From positions 4,418,001 through 4,482,000 of the forward strand of contig NZ_CP150918.1 of assembly GCF_039908635.1 (NCBI RefSeq): 64,000 nucleotides of DNA, in the 5' to 3' direction. Of the stretch, positions 48,035-57,074 are shown piece after piece (position 1 is the first letter of the stretch; each line of letters starts with the position of its first letter). Below the pieces are notes generated by a model. That model was given only the letters and a program-made list of their open reading frames with translations, was not told the DNA's origin and ran no database searches. The stretch is from Pseudomonas purpurea (GTDB lineage Bacteria; Pseudomonadota; Gammaproteobacteria; Pseudomonadales; Pseudomonadaceae). A program made the position numbers and the translations under genes.

Positions 48035-49810
48035 ATGCTGCCAACTTCTCGTACCTTGCGTCTGACGTTGTATACGTTGCTGATCCTCGCCGGTGCGGCT
48101 ATTGCCGCCACCCTGGCCATGCGTCATACCGAGCGCCAGTCGCTGGTGGACGACGCCGCCCGCGCCAATCAGCAACTGGCGCTGTACGCCAACTCCCTGC
48201 ATACGCTGATCGAACGCTACCGCGCCCTGCCCGCCGTGCTGGCGCTGGACCCGGAACTGCGTTCGGCCCTGGCAGGTTCAGTCAGTGCGGATCAGCAAGA
48301 CCTGCTCAACCACAAGCTCGAGAAGATCAACGGCGCCGCCCAGTCTTCCACGCTGGAACTGCTGGACCACACCGGGCTGGCCGTCGCCGCCAGCAACTGG
48401 CGTCTGCCCAGCAGTTACGTCGGCCACAACTACGGTTTCCGCCCTTACTTCCGCCAGACTCGCAGCCAGGGCACCGGGCGTTTTTACGCGGTGGGCGTGA
48501 CCAGCGGGATTCCCGGCTACTTCCTCTCAAGCGCCGTGACCGGTGACAACGGTGAGTTCCGCGGTGCCATGGTGGTCAAGCTCGAATTTCCGGAACTGGA
48601 ACGCGAATGGCGCCAGGGCAGCGACACCCTGCTGGTGAGTGACGCTCGTGGCATCATCTTCATTGCCAATCAGCCGGGGTGGCGCTATCGGCTGCTGAGC
48701 GCACTCTCGGACACCGATCGCGCCGAACTCAAACTGACCCGCCAGTACGACAAGCAACCGCTGACACCGCTGGACCATCAACCCATTCGGCACTTTGACG
48801 ACAACAGCTATCTGGCCCGCGTCAACGGCCCCGACGGATCGGCCGAGTACCTCTGGGAATCCCTGCCCCTGAGTACCGAAGGCTGGACCTTGCACCTGCT
48901 GCGTCGCCCGCAGGTGGCCTTTGAAGATCTGCGTAACGCCGGGCTGGCCGCTGCCGGGCTGTGGCTGACGCTGGTATTTTTGCTGTTATTCCTCAACCAG
49001 CGCTGGCGTCTGGCCAAACTCCGTCAACGCAGCCGCGAAGAGCTGGAGCGCCTGGTCGATGAACGCACCCGCGACCTGCGCACCGCCCAGGACGGCCTCG
49101 TGCAATCGGCCAAACTGGCGGCACTGGGGCAGATGTCCGCGGCCCTGGCCCATGAAATCAACCAGCCACTGACCGCCCAGCGCATGCAACTGGCGACGTT
49201 GCGCCTGCTGCTCGATCATGGCCGCGTCGACGATGCCTACAAGGCGCTCAAACCGGTGGACGACATGCTGACTCGCATGGCTGCCCTCACCGGCCATCTC
49301 AAGACCTTCGCGCGCAAAAGCCCCAGCGGCTTGCGCGAGCGCCTGGACCTGGCGGCCGTGGTCGACCAGTCCCTGCAATTGCTCGACGCGCGCTTTCGCG
49401 ACGAACACATTGGCTGCGTGCTCGACCTGACTCGCCCGGCGTGGGTGCGCGGCGATGCAATCCGTCTCGAACAGGTGTTGATCAACCTGCTGCGCAATGC
49501 CCTCGACGCCATGCGCGACAAACCACTCAAGCGCCTGGAAATCCGCCTCAAGGCCGATCAGCAGCTCTGGTGCCTGACCGTTGCCGACAGCGGCGGCGGT
49601 ATTGCCGAGCAGGATTTGCCGAATGTCTTCGACCCCTTCTTCACCACCAAACCCGTGGGCGATGGCCTGGGCCTCGGGTTGGCGGTGTCCTTCGCGATTG
49701 TTCATGAACTCGGTGGTCGCTTGATCGCTGGCAACCAGGGTGAGGGCGCGCTGTTTACCCTCACCCTGCCGATCGACCTGGAGGCGCACATTCAATGCTC
49801 AACTCAGTAA
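48035..49810 (+). CDS. dctB: C4-/C5-dicarboxylate sensor histidine kinase, DctB/MifS-like
   Basis: 591 aa. A transmembrane helix (residues about 8-30), a periplasmic double-PAS/dCache sensor (about 31-300, [20 protein letters not shown] is the conserved binding-site block of DctB sensors), a second helix near 305-327, a coiled coil, then HisKA with phospho-acceptor His in [17 protein letters not shown] (near 372) and HATPase with N-box [16 protein letters not shown] and [20 protein letters not shown]. Senses dicarboxylates and phosphorylates the next gene's product. The start is uncertain: ATG 47993 is in frame; 48035 places the first helix normally. Overlaps dctD by 16 bp. MifS, the 2-oxoglutarate-linked relative, is equally possible given the downstream transporter. 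Confidence 0.85.
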   Translation: MLPTSRTLRLTLYTLLILAGAAIAATLAMRHTERQSLVDDAARANQQLALYANSLHTLIERYRALPAVLALDPELRSALAGSVSADQQDLLNHKLEKINGAAQSSTLELLDHTGLAVAASNWRLPSSYVGHNYGFRPYFRQTRSQGTGRFYAVGVTSGIPGYFLSSAVTGDNGEFRGAMVVKLEFPELEREWRQGSDTLLVSDARGIIFIANQPGWRYRLLSALSDTDRAELKLTRQYDKQPLTPLDHQPIRHFDDNSYLARVNGPDGSAEYLWESLPLSTEGWTLHLLRRPQVAFEDLRNAGLAAAGLWLTLVFLLLFLNQRWRLAKLRQRSREELERLVDERTRDLRTAQDGLVQSAKLAALGQMSAALAHEINQPLTAQRMQLATLRLLLDHGRVDDAYKALKPVDDMLTRMAALTGHLKTFARKSPSGLRERLDLAAVVDQSLQLLDARFRDEHIGCVLDLTRPAWVRGDAIRLEQVLINLLRNALDAMRDKPLKRLEIRLKADQQLWCLTVADSGGGIAEQDLPNVFDPFFTTKPVGDGLGLGLAVSFAIVHELGGRLIAGNQGEGALFTLTLPIDLEAHIQCSTQ

Positions 49811-51120
49811 TCGTCGTCGACGACGAAGCGAGCATTCGCAGCGCGGTCAAGCAATGGCTGAGCCTGTCGGGGTTTGACGTGCAGTTGTTCAGCCGCGCCG
49901 AGGACTGCCTGGCGCAGTTGCCGGCGCATTTCCCCGGGGTGGTTCTCAGCGACGTGCGCATGCCAGGCATGAGCGGCCTGGAACTGCTGGCCCGGCTGCA
50001 ACAACTGGACGTCGAACTGCCGGTGATCCTGCTGACAGGCCACGGCGATGTGCCGATGGCCGTCGAAGCGATGCGTGACGGGGCCTACGATTTTCTGGAA
50101 AAACCCTTCAGCCCCGAGACGCTGCTAAGCAGCTTGCGCCGGGCGCTGGACAAGCGGCGCCTGGTGCTGGAAAACCGCGCGCTGCATGAACAGGCCGACA
50201 ACCGCAGCAAACTCGAGGCCAGCCTGCTGGGTGTGTCCCGAGGGTTGCAGACCTTGCGCCGACAAGTGCTGGACCTCGCCGCCTTACCGGTGAACGTGCT
50301 GATTCGCGGCGAAACCGGCAGCGGCAAGGAACTCGTCGCCCGCTGCCTGCACGACTTCGGCCCGCGCGCCGACAAACCCTTCGTGGCCCTGAACTGCGCG
50401 GCCATCCCCGAGCAGTTGTTCGAGGCGGAACTGTTCGGCCATGAAAGCGGTGCCTTCACGGGCGCACAGGGCAAACGCATCGGCAAGCTTGAATACGCTG
50501 ACGGTGGCACGCTGTTCCTCGATGAGATCGAAAGCATGCCGCTGGCCCAGCAAGTCAAACTGCTGCGGGTGCTACAGGAACAGAAACTCGAACGCCTGGG
50601 CTCCAACCAGAGCATTCATGTGGACCTGCGCATTATTGCGGCGACCAAACCCGACCTGCTGGATGAAGCCCGCGCGGGACGTTTTCGCGAAGACCTGGCC
50701 TATCGGCTGAACGTCGCGGAGTTGCGTTTACCACCGTTGCGCGAGCGACGTGAAGACATTCCGTTGCTGTACGAACACTTCGCTCACACCGCCGCCGAGC
50801 GACTGGGGCGCAGTGTTGCACCGCTGAGCGGGCCGCACTTGAGCCGTTTGCTGAGTCACGACTGGCCGGGCAATGTGCGCGAACTGGCGAACGTCGCCGA
50901 GCGTCAGGTGCTGGGGCTGGGTGAGCCGGAACCGGTCGGCCTCGAACCCGGCCAATCCCTCGCCGCCCAGCAGGAAGCCTTCGAGGCCCAGTGCCTGCGC
51001 GCCGCGCTGACCCGGCACAAAGGCGACATCAAAGCCGTGCTCGAAGAACTGCAACTGCCGCGCCGCACCTTCAATGAAAAGATGCAGCGCCATGGATTGA
51101 ATCGAGAGATGTTCCTGTAG
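49795..51120 (+). CDS. dctD: Sigma-54-dependent response regulator, DctD/MifR-like
   Basis: 441 aa. Receiver domain with phospho-acceptor D53 (VVLSDVRMPGMSGLEL), AAA+ sigma-54 activation domain with Walker A GETGSGKELVAR (near 171), the sigma-54-contacting GAFTGA loop (GHESGAFTGAQ, near 219) and Walker B GGTLFLDEIES, and a C-terminal Fis-type helix-turn-helix (KGDIKAVLEELQLPRRTFNE). When phosphorylated it should open sigma-54 promoters; a good one lies at 51356 in front of the adjacent transporter. Cognate kinase upstream, overlapping by 16 bp. Confidence 0.92.
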   Translation: MLNSVIVVDDEASIRSAVKQWLSLSGFDVQLFSRAEDCLAQLPAHFPGVVLSDVRMPGMSGLELLARLQQLDVELPVILLTGHGDVPMAVEAMRDGAYDFLEKPFSPETLLSSLRRALDKRRLVLENRALHEQADNRSKLEASLLGVSRGLQTLRRQVLDLAALPVNVLIRGETGSGKELVARCLHDFGPRADKPFVALNCAAIPEQLFEAELFGHESGAFTGAQGKRIGKLEYADGGTLFLDEIESMPLAQQVKLLRVLQEQKLERLGSNQSIHVDLRIIAATKPDLLDEARAGRFREDLAYRLNVAELRLPPLRERREDIPLLYEHFAHTAAERLGRSVAPLSGPHLSRLLSHDWPGNVRELANVAERQVLGLGEPEPVGLEPGQSLAAQQEAFEAQCLRAALTRHKGDIKAVLEELQLPRRTFNEKMQRHGLNREMFL

Positions 51121-51130
51121 TGTCTGAGCC

Positions 51131-51235
51131 GGCCTCTTCGCGGGCACGCCCGCTCCCGCATTTGATCTCGGGTTTACACAAATCATGAGTTCGCCATAGA
51201 ACCACTGTGGAAGCGGGCTTGCTCGCGAAGAGGCC
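51131..51235. repeat. Inverted pair of REP-like elements
   Basis: GGCCTCTTCGCGGGCACGCC (51131-51150) and, in opposite orientation, a GCGGGCTTGCTCGCGAAGAGGCC block ending at 51235, separated by about 50 bp. It lies directly after dctD and before the regulatory region of the transporter. Confidence 0.8.
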
Positions 51236-51272
51236 CACACAGGCGAAGCCAATTCATGAGCCGAATAAGCAA

Positions 51273-51315
51273 TTTTCCGCTCACAGCCAATCTTTTATAA
51301 GCGGATTTCCGCTCA
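51273..51315. promoter_or_regulatory. Candidate upstream activator sites for the DctD-type regulator
   Basis: TTTTCCGCTCA (51273-51283) and the palindrome AGCGGA-TT-TCCGCT (51300-51313) followed by CA. The three TCCGCT/AGCGGA half-sites lie 40-85 bp before the sigma-54 promoter, the usual place for activator sites. Confidence 0.6.
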
Positions 51316-51355
51316 ACAAACCGTCTTACCCCCTCTAAACCGGCCCTCTGCCCGT

Positions 51356-51371
51356 TGGCACAGCTCCTGCT
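51356..51371 (+). promoter_or_regulatory. Sigma-54 promoter of the MFS transporter gene
   Basis: TGGCACAGCTCCTGCT: matches the -24/-12 consensus TGGCACR-N4-TTGCW at all positions but one, with GG and GC 10 bp apart. The predicted start is about 51382 and the coding start is 51433. Confidence 0.8.
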
Positions 51372-51432
51372 ATAGCCCAAGCAGGCTGCGTTTACTCGCG
51401 CTCCACAAAAACAATTAAATGAAGGATCCGTC

Positions 51433-52753
51433 ATGGATAACTCACAATCCCTGCCTCTCGGGTCGGCCGCCGTGCCTGCCAAAGAAAGAACCACGGCCAG
51501 CCGCATCAAATCGATCTTCAGCGGTTCTGTCGGCAACATGGTCGAGTGGTACGACTGGTACGTCTACGCCGCCTTCTCCCTGTACTTCGCCAAAGCCTTT
51601 TTCCCCAAAGGCGACACCACCGCCCAACTGTTGAACACCGCCGCGATTTTCGCCGTGGGCTTCCTGATGCGCCCGATCGGCGGCTGGCTGATGGGGCTGT
51701 ATGCCGACCGTGCCGGGCGTAAAGCCGCGTTGATGGCTTCGGTGTATCTGATGTGCTTCGGCTCGCTGATCATCGCGCTGAGCCCGGGTTATGAAACCAT
51801 CGGCGTCGGTGCACCGGTTCTGCTGGTGTTCGCCCGTTTGCTACAAGGCCTGTCGGTCGGTGGCGAGTACGGCACCTCGGCGACGTACCTGAGCGAGATG
51901 GCGACCAAGGAACGTCGCGGTTTCTTCTCCAGCTTCCAGTACGTGACGCTGATTTCCGGCCAGCTCATCGCCCTGGGTGTGCTGATCGTTCTGCAGCAAA
52001 CCCTGACCACCGAACAACTGTACGACTGGGGCTGGCGCATTCCGTTTGCCATCGGTGCCTTGTGCGCAGTCGTGGCGCTGTACTTGCGTCGCGGGATGGA
52101 AGAAACCGAGTCGTTCACCAAGAAAGAAAAGTCCAAAGAAAGCGCCATGCGCACCCTGATGCGTCACCCCAAGGAGTTGATGACCGTGGTCGGCCTGACC
52201 ATGGGCGGCACCCTGGCGTTCTACACCTACACCACCTACATGCAGAAGTACCTGGTGAACACGGTCGGCATGAGCATCAGCGACTCCACCACCATTTCGG
52301 CGGCCACGCTGTTCCTGTTCATGTGCCTGCAACCGATCATCGGTGGCTTGTCGGATAAAGTCGGACGGCGGCCGATCCTGATTGCCTTCGGCATTCTGGG
52401 CACGCTGTTCACGGTGCCGATCCTCACGACCCTGCACACCATCCAGACCTGGTGGGGCGCGTTCTTCCTGATCATGGCGGCACTGATCATCGTCAGCGGC
52501 TACACCTCGATCAACGCCGTGGTCAAAGCCGAGCTGTTCCCGACCGAAATCCGTGCGCTGGGCGTAGGCCCTGCCGTACGCACTGACCGTGTCGATCTTC
52601 GGCGGCACCGCCGAATACATCGCGCTGTGGTTCAAGAGCATCGGCATGGAGACCGGTTACTACTGGTACGTGACGGCGTGCATTGCGGTGTCGTTGCTAG
52701 TGTACATCACCATGAAAGACACCCGTAAACACTCGCGGATCGAGACGGACTGA
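51433..52753 (+). CDS. MHS-family dicarboxylate/2-oxoglutarate:H+ symporter (apparent frameshift at 52569)
   Basis: 439 aa if one extra C in 52569-52571 is ignored; the frame then continues GVGLPYALTVSIFGGTAEYI and ends HSRIETD at 52753. Twelve transmembrane helices with MFS signatures: MVEWYDWYVYAAFSLYF (helix 1, MHS subfamily), LYADRAGRKAALMAS (loop 2-3), RLLQGLSVGGEYGTSATYLS (helix 4) and GGLSDKVGRRPILIAFG (loop 8-9). Close in type to KgtP and to the 2-oxoglutarate transporter controlled by MifSR in P. aeruginosa. The sigma-54 promoter and activator sites upstream fit control by the adjacent DctB/DctD-type pair. Without the frameshift correction it would lose helices 11-12. Confidence 0.88.
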
Positions 52754-52760
52754 CCGCGTT

Positions 52761-52787
52761 TGGCAGTCACCGCAACGGTGACTGCCA
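52761..52787. terminator. 12-bp hairpin after the transporter gene
   Basis: TGGCAGTCACCG (52761-52772), CAA, CGGTGACTGCCA (52776-52787), perfect arms, 8 bp after the stop codon. There is no T-run, so it may stabilise the 3' end or be a weak terminator. Confidence 0.5.
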
Positions 52788-52874
52788 GGGTCCCATCGCC
52801 GGAACGCCGCCCGGGCCAAACTCACTCCCACACTGATCGCGTCAACTACAGACTATGTGCCTGACGCCGATTTA

Positions 52875-52910
52875 ATGTGGGAGCGAGCCTGCTCGCGATG
52901 ACCGCGACTC
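52875..52910. repeat. Single REP-like element
   Basis: TGTGGGAGCGAGCCTGCTCG followed by CGATGACCGCG, carrying the GGGAGC...GCTCGC core, between the convergent transporter and membrane-protein genes. Confidence 0.7.
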
Positions 52911-52923
52911 GGTCTCGAAACGG

Positions 52924-53679
52924 TCAGGACAACTGCGCAGCCTCACGGCCCCCGTATTTGTTCTGCACGATTGATGCACCGGCAATCATCACCACCAGAA
53001 TCCCCGCCAACACCAGCGACGAACCAATGGTTCCGAAATCCAGCCCGCCCTTTTCATGGGGTTTGGTCAGGAAGTCGCCCAGGGTCGCGCCGAACGGTCG
53101 CGTCAACACGAACGCCAACCAGAACAGCAGCACCGCCGAGATCTTCGTGAAGTACTTGAGCAGTACCACCACGGCGATGGTCGCGCCGATCAGCAATGCG
53201 CCACCGGCAAACCCCAGCCCCGAGTCGTCCGCCAGGAAGTCACCCAGCGCGGTGCCCAGGGTGTTGGAGAACAGGATCGCGATCCAGTAGAACATCTCGC
53301 CACGAAAGCTCTGGACCTTGTTCACGTTCAGCGATTCGCCGCTCAGGCGCCAGGCCGCAAAGATCGCGATCAGGATGGCGATCAGAATCATCGACCCCGA
53401 CGCATAGCCCAGGCCCAGCGTACGGTCCATGAAGTCCGACATCGTGGTGCCGGCGGTGCTGGTCGAAAGGATCACGATCCAGTACAGCACCGGGTTGTAG
53501 GTTTTGGAAAACAGCTGTGTCACCAGGGTCAGCAAAAACACGCTGATCAGGATCATCGAGCTGATGGCGTAGCCGACATTCAAGGTCATCGACAGCAAAT
53601 CCCCAGCCGTTTCCCCCAGGGTCGTCGCGCAGATTTTCATGACCCAGAAGGCCAGGGTGATCTGTGGAAGTTTGTTCAT
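52924..53679 (-). CDS. COG4705-type membrane protein with four internal repeats
   Basis: 251 aa, eight predicted transmembrane helices arranged as four two-helix repeats. Each repeat carries a short polar motif: TTLGETAGDLL, TTMSDFMD, NTLGTALGDFL, ATLGDFLTKP. The helices between are TLNVGYAISSMILISVFLL, TLGLGYASGSMILIAILIA, GFAGGALLIGATIAVVVLL and IGSSLVLAGILVVMIAGASI. It is an inner-membrane protein of unknown function; the repeated Gly-Asp motifs could line a substrate or ion site (inference). ATG at 53679 behind GGAG; 26 in-frame codons upstream look non-coding. Confidence 0.8.
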   Translation of the reverse strand: MNKLPQITLAFWVMKICATTLGETAGDLLSMTLNVGYAISSMILISVFLLTLVTQLFSKTYNPVLYWIVILSTSTAGTTMSDFMDRTLGLGYASGSMILIAILIAIFAAWRLSGESLNVNKVQSFRGEMFYWIAILFSNTLGTALGDFLADDSGLGFAGGALLIGATIAVVVLLKYFTKISAVLLFWLAFVLTRPFGATLGDFLTKPHEKGGLDFGTIGSSLVLAGILVVMIAGASIVQNKYGGREAAQLS

Positions 53680-54059
53680 TCGGTGCAGTGCTCCAGAGCT
53701 CGATTCAAGACGGCCTGTCTTTGAGTTTTTGGCCGACGCGAAGGCTGCCGGGGGCACGGTGAAAATTAGGTAAGGCCAGAATGAAAAATCCGTTTATCCG
53801 GGCGCTTCAAGGGCGGGGCGAGATTAATGATCCGTTAATGCCCACGCGACATTCTGCCGGCCTCTGAATCCAGATCGAGGTTTCGTACGTATACAGAATG
53901 CAGGCCACCGAGCGGCGTCTGACAACATCTTGCGACGCCGATAACATCGTATAAATCGATTGATTTTAGCATTTATTTGCGCTTTTTAATCAACTTTACA
54001 AGCGTAGTATGAACCCCATACCCAACGCACAACACGCAAACGAACCCGGAGTACACATC
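53680..54059. other. Intergenic region before the repeat-rich exported protein
   Basis: 380 bp of divergent spacer. From about 53935 it becomes AT-rich (CGTATAAATCGATTGATTTT...) and probably holds the promoter of the 54060 gene; no clear hexamer pair was fixed. No ORF or RNA gene is seen. Confidence 0.4.
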
Positions 54060-54395
54060 ATGAAAACCAAACTGATCCTCGCCCTGACCCTCTCCGTACT
54101 GGCTGCCAACACCTTCGCCGCCGACGGCTTTGAGCGCACCGGTTCCGCTGTCGCGGCCGATGGTTATGACCGTACGGGTTCCGCCACTGTTGCGGCTGAT
54201 GGCTTCGACCGCACCGGTTCCGCTACCCTCGCCGCTGATGGTTTCGACCGCACCCCACAAGGCCAAACCGTTGCCGAAGGTGGCCGCGATCGCCTGGAAG
54301 AAAAAGGTCTGGTTGAAGATGGCTACGACCGCACCGGCTCTGCCACCGTTGCTGCCGACGGCTATGACCGCACTGGCTCGGCATCCCTCAGCTAA
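54060..54395 (+). CDS. Small exported protein made of A-D-G-[FY]-[DE]-R-T-G-S-A repeats
   Basis: 111 aa. A clean Sec signal peptide (MKTKLILALTLSVLAANTFA, cut after AFA) is followed by 11-13-residue repeats: ADGFERTGSAVA, ADGYDRTGSATVA, ADGFDRTGSATLA, ADGFDRTPQGQTVA, then a charged spacer GGRDRLEEKGLV, EDGYDRTGSATVA, ADGYDRTGSASLS. The mature protein is about 90 residues and acidic, with a regular Asp-Gly-aromatic-Asp-Arg motif. Family and function are not recognised; regular D-G spacing might bind cations or a surface polymer (inference). ATG at 54060 with GGAG upstream. Monocistronic, with a hairpin 19 bp after the stop. Confidence 0.8.
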   Translation: MKTKLILALTLSVLAANTFAADGFERTGSAVAADGYDRTGSATVAADGFDRTGSATLAADGFDRTPQGQTVAEGGRDRLEEKGLVEDGYDRTGSATVAADGYDRTGSASLS

Positions 54396-54414
54396 CACTT
54401 GAACGCGGCATCAC

Positions 54415-54434
54415 AGCCCGGCTTCGGCCGGGCT
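54415..54434 (+). terminator. Hairpin with UUCG loop after the repeat protein
   Basis: AGCCCGGC (54415-54422), loop TTCG, GCCGGGCT (54427-54434), followed by TAGTCGTTTC. Stable stem, weak T-tract. Confidence 0.6.
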
Positions 54435-54534
54435 TAGTCGTTTCTGGAGGGCCGGATTTTGCACCCGGTGCCGCTGGAATAAACCGTACCCGCCCGGCAC
54501 TATTGCACCCATTACCCGCTCTGGAATCTACGCA

Positions 54535-55167
54535 ATGCCCGACGACATCCACTACTACGAACCCGCCCACGGCCACGGCCTGCCCCACGACCCGTTCAAT
54601 GCCATCGTCGGCCCGCGCCCCATCGGCTGGATTTCCTCGCAGGACAGTGAAGGCCGGCTGAACCTGGCGCCTTACAGCTTTTTCAACGCGTTCAACTACA
54701 TTCCGCCGATCATCGGGTTCTCAAGCGTTGGCCGCAAAGACAGCCTGAACAACATCGAACAGACCGGCGAATTCGCCTGGAACCTGGCCACCCGCCCGCT
54801 GGCCGAGCAGATGAACCAAAGCTGCGCGACGGTTGCGGCCGACATCAATGAATTCGAATTGGCCGGGCTGACGCCTGTCGCCTCGAAAGTCATCCAGGTG
54901 CCACGGGTCGCCGAAAGCCCGGTGTCCTTTGAATGCAAGGTCACGCAGATCATTCAGTTGCAACGCGCAGATAAAGAAGTGGTGCCGAGCTGGCTGATCC
55001 TCGGCGAAGTGGTCGCCGTGCATATCGCCAAGTGGCTGCTCAAGGACGGGGTGTACGACACCGCCGCGGCAGAACCGATTCTGCGCGGCGGCGGGCCGGC
55101 GGATTATTTCCAGTTGGGGCCTGAAGCCCTGTTCAAAATGTTCCGCCCGGGGGCGACCAAGGCCTGA
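54535..55167 (+). CDS. Flavin reductase family (FMN-binding split-barrel) protein
   Basis: 210 aa. Matches the DIM6/NTAB flavin-reductase-like fold: NAIVGPRPIGWISSQDSEGR, NLAPYSFFNAFNYIPPIIGF (FMN-binding segment), NIEQTGEFAWNLATRPLAEQM and SWLILGEVVAVHIA. Members are flavin reductases or FMN-binding oxidoreductases; the substrate is unknown. ATG at 54535. The neighbouring ABM-type monooxygenase gene on the other strand could be a functional companion, but only proximity suggests it. Confidence 0.88.
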   Translation: MPDDIHYYEPAHGHGLPHDPFNAIVGPRPIGWISSQDSEGRLNLAPYSFFNAFNYIPPIIGFSSVGRKDSLNNIEQTGEFAWNLATRPLAEQMNQSCATVAADINEFELAGLTPVASKVIQVPRVAESPVSFECKVTQIIQLQRADKEVVPSWLILGEVVAVHIAKWLLKDGVYDTAAAEPILRGGGPADYFQLGPEALFKMFRPGATKA

Positions 55168-55176
55168 GCCTGATGG

Positions 55177-55407
55177 TTACCAGACCAGTTCGCCGTCTTC
55201 AGTCACGTCGGTCAGTTGCTCGAGTTTCGATTCGGCAGCCTGATCGGCCACCAGGGCAGTCTTGAAGGTCTGGTCATCGAGGATTTTGTGAAACCGCGGG
55301 GCGCCTGAACCACCCAGGGCCTTGACGGCAATGGCGGCGCTATAGCCTTCCTCACCGCGCACGGCGGCAGAAACGGCTTCGAACTGTGCAAACTCTTTAC
55401 GTGCCAT
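55177..55407 (-). CDS. Small conserved-looking hypothetical protein, 76 aa
   Basis: 76 aa, ARKEFAQFEAVSAAVRGEEG then YSAAIAVKALGGSGAPRFHK and KLEQLTDVTEDGELVW. Soluble, mixed alpha/beta, no signal peptide. ATG at 55407 with AGGA upstream; an upstream in-frame start at 55440 adds 11 residues. It lies 41 bp after the ABM gene on the same strand and is probably co-transcribed. No family is recognised. Confidence 0.7.
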   Translation of the reverse strand: MARKEFAQFEAVSAAVRGEEGYSAAIAVKALGGSGAPRFHKILDDQTFKTALVADQAAESKLEQLTDVTEDGELVW

Positions 55408-55448
55408 GTTGCGGATCCTGGCCAATGGAAAGTCGGCCATTCTAAACC

Positions 55449-55814
55449 TCAGCTGGCCAACTGCTGCAACGGCGCGGCGTTGAACGGCGGATATTCGCCC
55501 TGCGCCTGATGTGCCGACACATCGCTGAAGGTGTGAAAGTCCAGGCTATTGACCACCAGTTCCTGCACCAGCTCGCTGAATACCTCCATCGCCGGGCTGC
55601 TGAAGTAGTCCGTCATGGCGCGTTGGTCGGTCCAGAATCCGGACACCAGCCACAGTTCGGGGTCACACAGGGAGTATTGCAAGGCAAAGTGCAGGCAACC
55701 GCTGGCCTGGCGCGAAGGTTCGATCAGGCTGCTCAGGCGCGCACCCAACTCCGTTGAACGGCCAGCGCGGGCGCGGACAAACGCCATGTGGCTGACGGGG
55801 ATTTGCGTGGACAT
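55449..55814 (-). CDS. Antibiotic biosynthesis monooxygenase (ABM) domain protein
   Basis: 121 aa. Dimeric ferredoxin-like ABM fold: VSHMAFVRARAGRSTELGAR, EPSRQASGCLHFALQYS, PELWLVSGFWTDQRAMTDYF. Such proteins include cofactor-free quinone-forming monooxygenases and many of unknown substrate. GGGAGAG precedes the ATG. First gene of a short leftward unit; divergent from the AraC regulator, which might control it (inference). Confidence 0.85.
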   Translation of the reverse strand: MSTQIPVSHMAFVRARAGRSTELGARLSSLIEPSRQASGCLHFALQYSLCDPELWLVSGFWTDQRAMTDYFSSPAMEVFSELVQELVVNSLDFHTFSDVSAHQAQGEYPPFNAAPLQQLAS

Positions 55815-56150
55815 GTTCGACTCTCCCTGGATGTAAACGATCAGCAGCCTCTGAGAGGCTGCGACAGGAACCCAGATTAAGCGCCCCCGTCACGGGCCGT
55901 TAGTCGATTCCTGCCGGCTTGTTGCACAATCCTGCCCCCGCACGCCAGTGACGCCAAACCCGAGTTCAACCGGACGCTGCACGTGACAGAGGTGTTTCAA
56001 GCAAGTTTCTCCCGCCTCAGCTCATGTTCTTCAGACTGATGGCGGCCCAGGAACAGGATCAGGCAAGTTTTACGCAGGATTTGCCTACCCCCCTGGCTTG
56101 CACAAACATAAGCTGTGCCCATCCCATCAGCCTTGCCGAGGATGTTTCCC
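55815..56150. other. Intergenic region between ABM gene and AraC regulator
   Basis: 336 bp of divergent spacer. It contains a GGCAA-N14-TTGCC inverted pair (in GGCAAGTTTTACGCAGGATT TGCC, near 56063-56086) that could bind a regulator. No coding gene is supported. Confidence 0.35.
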
Positions 56151-57074
56151 ATGGCGCCTCTGGATCACACCCACACCCCGCTGGACGCCGGCATGGAAAA
56201 ACACCGGGTGGAACTGGCCGCGATCATTCGCCGCAATACCCACGAGGACGGCAGCTACGCGACCGCCATCGGTTCGTTGTTTCTGTCGCGCCACAGCCAG
56301 TCCCACGACTTTGCCCCGGTGCTCGCGCAACCGGCGCTGTGCATCATGGCTCAGGGCCGCAAGGAAGTTCGCCTGGCCGATGAGTTCTTCAACTACGACC
56401 CGCTCAACTACCTGGTGGTGTCGGTCTCGATGCCACTCAGTGGTCGGGTGGTGAACGTTTCGCCGGACCACCCGATCCTGGCCTTGCGCCTGGACATCGA
56501 CCCGGCAGAAATCACCGCGCTGATCGCCGACGCCGGCCCGCTCGGCGTACCCTCGCGACCCGCCGGGCGTGGCCTCTACGTCGAACAACTGGATCAGTCG
56601 ATGCTCGACGCGGTGTTGCGCCTGGCGCGCCTGCTCGATACGCCGAAAGACATCGCCATGCTCGCGCCCCTGATTCGTCGGGAGATTCTGTATCGTCTGT
56701 TGCGCAGCCCGCAGGGCCATCGCTTGTATGAAATCGCCATTGCCAACAGCCAGAGCCATCGCATCAGCCAGGCGATCAGATGGCTCAATGGCAACTTCGA
56801 GCTGCCGCTGCGCATTGAAGCATTGGCCAGGGAAGTGAACCTCAGCGTATCGACCCTGCATCACCGCTTCAAGGCGATGACCGCCATGAGCCCCTTGCAA
56901 TACCAGAAGCAACTGCGCCTGCAAGAGGCGCGGCGCTTGATGCTCGCCGAAGGCATCGACGCCTCGGCGGCCGGTTACCGCGTGGGCTATGAAAGCCCCT
57001 CGCAGTTCAGCCGCGAGTACAGCCGACTGTTTGGCGCGCCACCGCTGCGGGATCTGGCGCGATTGCGCTCGTAG
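56151..57074 (+). CDS. AraC-family transcriptional regulator
   Basis: 307 aa. An N-terminal AraC_N cupin-like sensor domain (QPALCIMAQGRKEVRLAD, YDPLNYLVVSVSMPLSG) and a C-terminal double helix-turn-helix (LRIEALAREVNLSVSTLHHRF and GYESPSQFSREYSRLFG). ATG at 56151 is chosen because GAGG lies 8 bp before it; ATG 56142 is too close to that site. Target unknown; the divergent ABM unit is the nearest candidate. Its 3' end overlaps the ALDH remnant on the other strand by 68 bp. Confidence 0.93.
   Translation: MAPLDHTHTPLDAGMEKHRVELAAIIRRNTHEDGSYATAIGSLFLSRHSQSHDFAPVLAQPALCIMAQGRKEVRLADEFFNYDPLNYLVVSVSMPLSGRVVNVSPDHPILALRLDIDPAEITALIADAGPLGVPSRPAGRGLYVEQLDQSMLDAVLRLARLLDTPKDIAMLAPLIRREILYRLLRSPQGHRLYEIAIANSQSHRISQAIRWLNGNFELPLRIEALAREVNLSVSTLHHRFKAMTAMSPLQYQKQLRLQEARRLMLAEGIDASAAGYRVGYESPSQFSREYSRLFGAPPLRDLARLRS

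Noticed and set aside
56063..56086. GGCAA-N14-TTGCC pair as an AraC operator
   Set aside because: Five-base arms are too short to separate from chance; only mentioned in the spacer entry.
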